From: Scatomorpha sp964367935
GTDB lineage: Bacteria > Bacillota > Clostridia > Oscillospirales > Oscillospiraceae
Assembly: GCA_964367935.1 (NCBI GenBank)
Contig: CAYIYZ010000001.1
Location: forward strand, 372,001 to 436,000
Direction of reading: 5' to 3'
DNA length: 64,000 nucleotides
Positions 47,766-53,739 of the stretch are shown piece by piece; position 1 is the stretch's first letter; each line of letters starts with the position of its first letter. The notes under the pieces were generated by a model. The model did not search any database and was not told where the DNA came from. It was given only the letters and a program-made list of their open reading frames with translations. The position numbers and the translations under genes are program-made.

Positions 47766-49130
47766 ATGAACGGAGAATATAAATTTGACCGAGACGCTAT
47801 ACTCGGTGAGGGGATCTACGATTTAAATGAAACGGAGCTCTTGGAACTTGCACGGGGCTTGTGTAGGGCGCTTATAGAGATAGAGGGCGATGTACACGGC
47901 AATATATATCCCGGCAATATAAGCCTAAACTCTGAGGGCGAGGTGGGGCTTGGACCCATGGCTGACCATGAGACGGGCAAGTGGGGCAAGGACGAGCTTA
48001 TGTACATGTCGCCAGAGCTGTTTTACGGGCAGGAGGCGGACAATGCTGCGGACATATACTCCATAGGCTTACTTATGTATGTGGGTTTAACGGGCGGAAT
48101 ATTGCCCTTTGAAGATGAGGCGGACGGTGCGTCACGGCCCTTGGCTATACGTCGCAGGATGAGCGGTGAGGACATAGCGTTACCGCGCGGCTTGGATGAG
48201 TCTATGCAAGAGGTGCTACGTGGAGCTTTGGCGTATGATATAAGTAGTCGAATGTCCGGACCTGTGGAGATGCTGAGCGCCTTGACGGCGTGCATAGAGG
48301 GCATAGCTTTATCGGCGGCGGGTAGTGTGTATGTACCGAGTGTCGGTGCGTCTGAGGAGTTTGCGCCACTCAGCATAGACGAGGACGTGAGTCGCACTGA
48401 TTTACATGAGGCTGCTGACACCGAGAAAGTGTCGGATAAGAAATATAAGGTCGATAAGAGCTTTGAGGAGCGAGTGGCACCGAAACCCGAGCGTAAGAAG
48501 CTTTCGTATGCCATACCGGCGAGCCTTGCTATGATGTGCATTTTGGCTTTGGGAATAGCGTTTTTTGTGAGCATGTCACGAGAACCGACGGTGAGTTTGC
48601 CGCCTATTAATACGGGCGTGGATGCGGTAACGGGCGAGGACACGACGGCGGTACCGACGGCACCTGTGGTGTCGGGCACATTACCGACGCAGCCGTCAGA
48701 GGAACCTGAGCCTACGGAGCCTGTATCGCTCGAATCTACATATGAGATTTTCATAGAGGATGTAACTTGGCTTGAGGCACGTGAGTTGTGCATGGAGAAG
48801 GGCGGCAACTTGGTCACGATCAATGACGAGGCGGAGTTTGAGGAGGTCACAGCGCTTGCGGACTCTGTGGGCATCACTTTGGTCTGGGTAGGCTTGTACA
48901 GGAGTGATTCCGGTGAGCTTGCGACGACAAGCGGCGAGGACATTGATTTTTACCCTTGGGCAGAGGGTGAGCCGACGGTGACGGACACGAGCGGTACGTC
49001 TGAGGACTATGTGCTGATGTGGAACTTACGTGGCGGCGGCTGGGAGTATAATGATACGATAAACGATCCCGTGTCACTGTATCCTGCGTCGTACTCGGGC
49101 AAGATAGCCTATATCTGCGAGTATAATTAA
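47766..49130 (+). CDS. Pseudokinase-transmembrane-C-type lectin receptor-like protein
   Basis: The cytoplasmic N-terminus (1-180) resembles the C-lobe of a Ser/Thr kinase only. HGNIYPGNI (44-52) stands where HRDIKPENI is expected, GLGP (61-64) where DFG is, MSPE (81-84) for APE, and DIYSIGLLMYVGLTGGILPF is typical. There is no glycine loop or VAIK, and the catalytic Asp is Asn, so it should be inactive. A single helix (SLAMMCILALGIAFFVSM, about 251-268) leads to a Pro/Thr linker and a C-type lectin domain (about 335-454: WLEARELCMEKGGNLVTIND, WVGLYRSDSG, WAEGEPT, GGGWEYNDT, YICEYN). The lectin is outside. GGAAAGGAAA precedes the ATG. Confidence 0.85.
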   Translation: MNGEYKFDRDAILGEGIYDLNETELLELARGLCRALIEIEGDVHGNIYPGNISLNSEGEVGLGPMADHETGKWGKDELMYMSPELFYGQEADNAADIYSIGLLMYVGLTGGILPFEDEADGASRPLAIRRRMSGEDIALPRGLDESMQEVLRGALAYDISSRMSGPVEMLSALTACIEGIALSAAGSVYVPSVGASEEFAPLSIDEDVSRTDLHEAADTEKVSDKKYKVDKSFEERVAPKPERKKLSYAIPASLAMMCILALGIAFFVSMSREPTVSLPPINTGVDAVTGEDTTAVPTAPVVSGTLPTQPSEEPEPTEPVSLESTYEIFIEDVTWLEARELCMEKGGNLVTINDEAEFEEVTALADSVGITLVWVGLYRSDSGELATTSGEDIDFYPWAEGEPTVTDTSGTSEDYVLMWNLRGGGWEYNDTINDPVSLYPASYSGKIAYICEYN

Positions 49131-49431
49131 GGTTCGACTCCCGTTACCTTAAGGTAACGGGAGTCGAAACCGCACCGGTTTTATCGGGCAAATTTGCGCC
49201 CGTGCTTCTTCAAAACCCTTGCGAAGGCACAAAGCATTCGCTACGGGCTTTTCATCGCCTGAACACAAATTTGTTGCGCTAAAACTGCGTAGCACCTGTG
49301 AGCAGGCAATATTCGAGTGATTTTTGCTTTGAGGGACGAAGCCTTGCTGTCGCAAGGCGAGGAGTTAGGAGCTAAAAGCGCCGAAAAGGGAAGCTCACAG
49401 GCGGTGTGTGTTCGACTCCCATTACCTTAAG
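49131..49431. repeat. 278-bp unit flanked by direct repeats, beginning with a large palindrome
   Basis: GGTTCGACTCCCGTTACCTT (49131-49150) is immediately followed by its near-perfect reverse complement to 49171. A second copy of the left arm, GTTCGACTCCCATTACCTTA, lies at 49410-49430. The arms resemble a tRNA T arm plus acceptor end (GGTTCGACTCC). The DNA between holds AAGCCTTGCTGTCGCAAGGC and TTAGGAGCTAAAAGCGCCG. No gene is present. It could be an attachment-site remnant. Confidence 0.5.
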
Positions 49432-49432
49432 T

Positions 49433-49506
49433 TGGCGAAGCCGCATTAAAAGTTTTAATCAACTTTTTTAAAAAAGTTGCGGGGTCTTGGGGCGGCGCCC
49501 CAAGTC
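49433..49506 (+). repeat. R2 family repeat, left end
   Basis: TGGCGAAGCCGCATTAAAAG onwards with AACTTTTTTAAAAAAGTT and CTTGGGGCGGCGCCCCAAG. It directly precedes the tandem repeats. Confidence 0.8.
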
Positions 49507-49757
49507 GCTGTCCGCAGACGGCGAAACCCTTGGGGTTTGGGGCAGAGCCCCAACAAGAACTCACAAAAAGAAAAAATCTTTTCGCAGAAAAGGTTTCAGC
49601 TGTCCGCAGACAGCGAAATCCTTGGGGTTTGGGGCAGAGCCCCAACAAGAACTCACAAAAAGAAAAATCTTTTCGCAGAAAAGGTTTCAGCTGTCCGCAG
49701 ACAGCGAAATCCTTGGGGTTTGGGGCAGAGCCCCAACAAGAACTCACAAAAAAGAAT
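49507..49757 (+). repeat. Tandem 91/92-bp repeat, about 2.8 copies
   Basis: Units begin at 49507, 49599 and 49690 with GCTGTCCGCAGACAGCGAAA and contain the hairpin TTGGGGTTTGGGGCAGAGCC and CCAA, then ACAAGAACTCACAAAAAGAA and AATCTTTTCGCAGAAAAGGT. The last unit is truncated. It is the right half of an R2-type element multiplied. A further hairpin, AAGGGAGGGCTTAGCCCTCC (49773-49795), follows and may terminate the S-layer gene. Confidence 0.9.
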
Positions 49758-49772
49758 AAGATAAATATATTT

Positions 49773-49800
49773 AAGGGAGGGCTTAGCCCTCCCTTAAATT
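49773..49800. terminator. Terminator-like hairpin 3' of the minus-strand S-layer gene
   Basis: AAGGGAGGGCTTAGCCCTCCCTT, an 11-bp inverted repeat, with AAATATATTTAAG to the left; on the minus strand a T-rich stretch (CTTAAATATATTTATC) follows. Confidence 0.7.
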
Positions 49801-49824
49801 ATTCAGCTACGAGGTAGCGTGAGT

Positions 49825-52242
49825 TTATGCGTTGAGGATATAGATCGCAACCACAACTGTGTTGTCGCTTGCGGAAGTCACTACGTGGATGACGTCACCT
49901 GTCTCCTCATTTACGAGGTCAGCCGCTGTGCCGACAGTGGAGGTGTTATCTGTAGTGTCGATGTGGTATACGGGCACGTCGTCCGCTACGGACTTACCCG
50001 AATACGTTGCCGTACCGTCTGCCGCATCTGCTGTGAAGAGGAGATTACCAACGTTCTCGACCTTCTTCACTGTGCTTGTAGCTGCTGTGATGGTTACAGC
50101 ATTACCGCTAACGCTGATTTCGCTGTACATACCGCCGACTATAGCGGAAAGGTCGCCTGCTGTGCCGCCGTTAACCTGCACGCTAGAGTTTCTGGGAACA
50201 CTCAGAGTTGAAGCCTCACCCTTGACTATGGTGTCGTAGATACGGCTAGTAGCTGAATCGCTGTACGTGCCTGTCAGGTAAACGTAGTCATCAGAAACGG
50301 TAGCCTTAGTGTCGTCGCCTATAAATACGACGTTAGCAATGGTGTCTGCGGGATCATTTGTGTCCAGAGCGAATGTCTGTGTGAGACCGACGTAGTCGGG
50401 CACATTGTTCACGCCGGTGTAAACTGTAACGGTACCTGAGGGTACACGCGCGCCGTCTTTGTCCTCGAAGTCAACCACAACGAACTTAGTAGCGTTGTTA
50501 GCGTAGAGACCCGAAGCGTTGCCGAGATCGGCACTGCCTGCGTCTACGGCTGTGAGAGCCTTAGCGGCTGTGCTGTCAGCGAAGACGTATTCGCCGTCAT
50601 CGTTAGTGGTATAGCTCATAACTGTGCCTATATCTGCGGCGTCTATAGCGGCGGATGCGACAACAGTCTCAACAGTGCCGTCGGGCAGAACTATGGTGGT
50701 GCGCTGTTGTGTTACGATATCACTGCCCTCAAGGATGTTAGCGGACTTCTGGCTTATAACGTAGGCGTGGCTTGTTACAACGCTTGCGCTCTCTGTGCCG
50801 AGGAAGTAACCGAAGTTATCGATGAAGTAGGTGCCGGAGGAACTTGTAGCCGTGCCCCTTGTACCTGCTGCTGCGAGCGCATAGGTCTTATCGCCTATGG
50901 TGTGAACATTATCGTTCGAGATGCGAGAGAGTACGCCTGTAACCGTCTCTACCGCCTCAAGGTATAGCTTGCCGTCGAGGTCAACGTAAGCGAGCACCTT
51001 GTCGTTATCATCGATGTCACCGTTTACAACAACGGAGCTGACTTCGTCGTCTACAATAGTGCTGTAGAGCTTACCGCTGACAGCGCCGGAAGCGAGAGTA
51101 ACCTTGTACTCGGTGTAAGCGCCCTCGTTCTTCGACTCAGCCTTAGTGCTGAGGTCTACCTGAACGAATTCGGGTGAAATCACGACAACATGTGTGACTG
51201 TCTTACCGTTAGCGTAGAGCTCCACGGTCTTGCCGTTACCTGTCATGGCGGCTACTGCGGCGGCATCCACTGCGCCTGCGCCCTGAGCGAAGCTGTAGTC
51301 CTCGAGCATATCCTCCATGTCTGCGACACTCACAGCCGAAGTGACGGTAAACTCAGCATCGTGTGTGAAAGCGAGGGGCTCGTCGAAGTTATCTGCGTTG
51401 TATACATCTGCGGGTCTGCCGAAGCTGTCTGTGCCGAGTGAATAGTTCAGTCCGAATACATCCTCAGCGAGTGAGTCGGAGAATATAGTCTTCTCCTCGG
51501 AGGTAACTTTACCGTCCTCACCAGCGTAGAGGTAAGCTTCGATGAAGCTATCGAACTCTATGGGGTTAATGAAAGCGTCGTTTACCGCATCGTACTTATA
51601 GCCCGTATAGGTTGTGCTCTTCGACTCCTCGTCGCTGAAAAAGAGAGCGATGGAGCTGAGGCGGCTTGCCTCTGCACGGGAAGCATTTTTCGTAGCCGAT
51701 ATGGTGATATCCTCGTCATAGAAGTCGTTTTCTATGGCTGTGGAAGCTACGTTCAGCGCCCAACTGTCACCTGTAAAGCCGTTAGCATCGGGCTCGAAGC
51801 CTACTGCTACGAGTAGCATTTTCGTAAAAGCTGCGGAGGTGAGTTTACCTTCGGGATCGAAGTTATTTTCACCGACACCGCTTATGATACCGAGGTTAGC
51901 GCAGTACTCTATATAACCTGCCGCCCAGTGACCGTCTTCACCGACGGGCACGTCATCGAAGCGCTGAGTGGTAGCTGCGCTGATTAGCTCTGCGTTTGTA
52001 GCGCCTAGCTTGAGGTAAGCGACTATCTTAGCGGCCTGAGCACGAGTAAGGGTGCCTGAAGGCTCGAAAGTTTCGGGCGTCATGCCGTCGATAACTTCGA
52101 TAGCGCTGAGAAGATCGATGTCTTCCTTGTACGGTGTTTCGCCGTTAACATCGTTGTAAGCGGCGGCTGCGCTTGCGCTGCCCATACCAACGACCATGCT
52201 GAGTGCGAGAAAAAGTGAAGTGCCTTGCTTGCGAGTTTTCAT
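49825..52242 (-). CDS. S-layer protein with SLH domains, paralogue A (predicted OFF in this orientation)
   Basis: A signal peptide (MKTRKQGTSLFLALSMVVGM, cleaved after ASAAAA) precedes three SLH modules: YNDVNGETPYKEDIDLLSAI to about residue 80; FDDVPVGEDGHWAAGYIEYC to 150; a weaker one to about 200. About 600 residues of beta-rich, Thr/Val/Asp-rich sequence follow, ending VVAIYILNA. The SLH region is nearly identical in pattern to the plus-strand paralogue at 53740 (for example GTLTRAQAAKI and YLKLGATNAE), and the tails are also related (VYTGVNNVPDYVGLTQTFAL). AAGGAGGAGTTTC precedes the ATG, the same leader as paralogue B. I see no good promoter between the terminator at 52331 and this gene. 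Confidence 0.93.
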   Translation of the reverse strand: MKTRKQGTSLFLALSMVVGMGSASAAAAYNDVNGETPYKEDIDLLSAIEVIDGMTPETFEPSGTLTRAQAAKIVAYLKLGATNAELISAATTQRFDDVPVGEDGHWAAGYIEYCANLGIISGVGENNFDPEGKLTSAAFTKMLLVAVGFEPDANGFTGDSWALNVASTAIENDFYDEDITISATKNASRAEASRLSSIALFFSDEESKSTTYTGYKYDAVNDAFINPIEFDSFIEAYLYAGEDGKVTSEEKTIFSDSLAEDVFGLNYSLGTDSFGRPADVYNADNFDEPLAFTHDAEFTVTSAVSVADMEDMLEDYSFAQGAGAVDAAAVAAMTGNGKTVELYANGKTVTHVVVISPEFVQVDLSTKAESKNEGAYTEYKVTLASGAVSGKLYSTIVDDEVSSVVVNGDIDDNDKVLAYVDLDGKLYLEAVETVTGVLSRISNDNVHTIGDKTYALAAAGTRGTATSSSGTYFIDNFGYFLGTESASVVTSHAYVISQKSANILEGSDIVTQQRTTIVLPDGTVETVVASAAIDAADIGTVMSYTTNDDGEYVFADSTAAKALTAVDAGSADLGNASGLYANNATKFVVVDFEDKDGARVPSGTVTVYTGVNNVPDYVGLTQTFALDTNDPADTIANVVFIGDDTKATVSDDYVYLTGTYSDSATSRIYDTIVKGEASTLSVPRNSSVQVNGGTAGDLSAIVGGMYSEISVSGNAVTITAATSTVKKVENVGNLLFTADAADGTATYSGKSVADDVPVYHIDTTDNTSTVGTAADLVNEETGDVIHVVTSASDNTVVVAIYILNA

Positions 52243-52295
52243 GTGAGAAACTCCTCCTTAAAATAATAGCTGTCCCGATTGACAAGTTAGGGTCT

Positions 52296-52319
52296 GTCGT
52301 GTAATATGGATTTCACGAC
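52296..52319 (-). promoter_or_regulatory. Inversion site 1 (predicted recombinase crossover site)
   Basis: On the minus strand it reads GTCGTG, AAATCCATATTA, CACGAC: perfect 6-bp inverted arms around a 12-bp core, the layout of a tyrosine-recombinase site. It matches site 2 (53596-53619) at 20 of 24 positions in inverted orientation. The arm facing into the cassette is identical in both. Confidence 0.6.
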
Positions 52320-52330
52320 AAAAAACGACA

Positions 52331-52367
52331 AAAAAACCGACGCGTTTAATAACGCGTCGGTTTTTTT
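52331..52367. terminator. Strong bidirectional terminator inside the cassette
   Basis: AAAAAAACCGACGCGTT, TAAT loop, AACGCGTCGGTTTTTTT: a 10-bp GC-rich stem with seven A on the left and seven T on the right. It ends the recombinase transcript and shields the S-layer gene next to it. It lies inside the two inversion sites, so it would move with the cassette. Confidence 0.93.
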
Positions 52368-52400
52368 CAGCCCCTACGATTATATTTTCACATTGTCCTT

Positions 52401-53348
52401 CTACACCGCAAGCGAGTCCATAAGCTCCGATATACCATCTAAAGACGTGTGTACATAGGTGTTGAGGGTGATGGCGACATCGGAGTGACCGAGGATGCGT
52501 GCGAGGGCGGAGAGATCGCAGCCGGCGCTGACGCAGTTGGTGGCGAAAGTGTGTCGGAGGGCGTGGAAGTTAATGTCGGGCACGTTTGCCTCTTTGAGAA
52601 AGCTCTTAAACGCACGTTGCAGGGTGCGTGGCTCGGGCGCGGAGGGTGAGTCAGAGAGCAAAAAGGGCACAGCATCGGCTTTGAGTGCACGGAGGTGCTC
52701 ACGTAGTGGCAGTGGGACGGGTATACGCCTGTTCGAGCGCAGGCTCTTGGGCGCATCTAAAATGAGTGCAGTGCGAGCGTTTTGAGTGTTTTGAGTGATG
52801 CGAGAGACGGTACGTTTAATAATAATGTGCGAAAAGTCCTGTGAGAAGTCCGCCCAACGCAGGGCGCAGACCTCACCGAGTCGCATACCTGTGTGCAGGC
52901 AGAGCAAGACGGCGAGGGCACGGAGGGCGGTGACACGTTTACGGTCGTGTAGTTTAGAGTTAAGGAGTTGACGCAGTCGCAACTGTTCGTGCTCGGAGAG
53001 CGCACGCATTTCGGTACGAGCGGCACGAGGAGCGGAGAACGAGGGCAAGACGGCCAAAGTGCCACGCTGTTGAGCGTACTGCAAGACGGAGCGTAAGACG
53101 GAGGCGGCGAGACGTGCGGTGGCGGGTGAGAGGTCGCCGTCATTGAGGTAACGCAGAAAGAGCGCTATGTGCTCGTGAGAGAAGTCACGCAAGGCGACAG
53201 AACCGAGCAGAGGGCGCAGATGCCGTTCGGCAGTGCGAGTGTAGGTAGCACAGGTCGAGCGTTTGACACGCAGGGCGACGTCACAAAGCCAGAGGTCGAG
53301 AGCGTCGTTAAGAGTATCAATGTTACAAGGTTTACATAAAAGTGACAA
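52401..53348 (-). CDS. Tyrosine recombinase, likely the S-layer cassette invertase
   Basis: It has an N-terminal SAM-like core-binding domain (about residues 8-105) and a catalytic domain with the full set: Arg156 in TGMRLGEVCALRW, Lys201 in APKSLRSNRRIP, His262 and Arg265 in FHALRHTFAT, His288 in LGHSDV and the nucleophile Tyr298 in TLNTYVHTS. I use the TTG at 53348, nine bases after GAGAGGAG; the TTG at 53357 touches that site. It is 315 aa, XerC/D-sized. No phage or conjugation genes are near, and it lies between two inverted 24-bp sites and two S-layer genes, so inversion rather than integration is the likely reaction. Confidence 0.9.
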   Translation of the reverse strand: MSLLCKPCNIDTLNDALDLWLCDVALRVKRSTCATYTRTAERHLRPLLGSVALRDFSHEHIALFLRYLNDGDLSPATARLAASVLRSVLQYAQQRGTLAVLPSFSAPRAARTEMRALSEHEQLRLRQLLNSKLHDRKRVTALRALAVLLCLHTGMRLGEVCALRWADFSQDFSHIIIKRTVSRITQNTQNARTALILDAPKSLRSNRRIPVPLPLREHLRALKADAVPFLLSDSPSAPEPRTLQRAFKSFLKEANVPDINFHALRHTFATNCVSAGCDLSALARILGHSDVAITLNTYVHTSLDGISELMDSLAV

Positions 53349-53357
53349 AATAGTCAA

Positions 53358-53455
53358 CTCCTCTCAGAAATTGTTTTTCTCTTAAATACATTTGTTTTTG
53401 TTACAAAGAAAATATAGTGCCGTGTTGCAGTTGTGTTACAGAGTGCTCGGAGCTG
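53358..53455. other. Divergent regulatory region of recombinase and S-layer promoter
   Basis: Within or near this stretch TGTTACA occurs at 53323, 53398 and 53433, once inside the recombinase coding region and twice upstream of it, which could be a binding site for the recombinase or a regulator. A TATATT on the minus strand near 53417 may be the -10 box of the recombinase, without a good -35. Confidence 0.4.
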
Positions 53456-53484
53456 TTGACGAGCGGAAACGGCTGTGCTAATAT
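53456..53484 (+). promoter_or_regulatory. Strong sigma-A promoter reading out of the cassette to paralogue B
   Basis: TTGACG (53456-53461), 17-base spacer, TAATAT (53479-53484). It lies inside the inversion sites and points to the plus-strand S-layer gene. The leader to ATG 53740 is about 250 bases and passes through inversion site 2. Confidence 0.85.
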
Positions 53485-53534
53485 GAACACGTTCCCGAGG
53501 AGGGGGCGAGAGTATGGGGTATACGGGTGCCGAG

Positions 53535-53595
53535 TTCGAGAGGACGGAGCGTAACCGAGGGGGGTGTGGTTCGAGAGGACGGCACGCAACCGAGG
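53535..53595 (+). repeat. Direct repeat in the S-layer leader, abutting inversion site 2
   Basis: TTCGAGAGGACGG-A/C-G/A-CG-T/C-AACCGAGG occurs at 53535-53560 and at 53570-53595, 35 bp apart. The second copy touches site 2. Possible accessory recombinase sites or a leader RNA structure. Confidence 0.8.
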
Positions 53596-53619
53596 GTCGT
53601 GTAATCCATATTATGCGTC
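53596..53619 (+). promoter_or_regulatory. Inversion site 2 (predicted recombinase crossover site)
   Basis: GTCGTG, TAATCCATATTA, TGCGTC. The first 18 bases match site 1 at 17 positions. The outer arm is less symmetrical than in site 1. Confidence 0.6.
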
Positions 53620-53739
53620 GCTTTTTCGGAAATTATACGGCGCATGGACCGTGGTGAGCGGTCATGAGGCTCATCGGAGCATGTGGCGTAAAAAATCAGG
53701 CCTCTGAAAAGAGGTACTACATGAAGGAGGAGTTTCAAT

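Noticed and set aside
48023..48943. 306-codon frame opposite the pseudokinase-lectin gene
   Set aside because: The plus-strand frame has recognisable domains, promoter and ribosome binding site; the reverse frame is a Ser-rich shadow.
49477..49817. Three overlapping plus-strand frames in the tandem repeat
   Set aside because: All are open in several frames because the 91-bp unit lacks stops; no start signals and no protein-like composition.
52401..53348. Recombinase as part of a prophage or integrative element
   Set aside because: There are no phage, relaxase or excisionase genes nearby, no attachment site in a tRNA, and the inverted sites and outward promoter fit inversion better.
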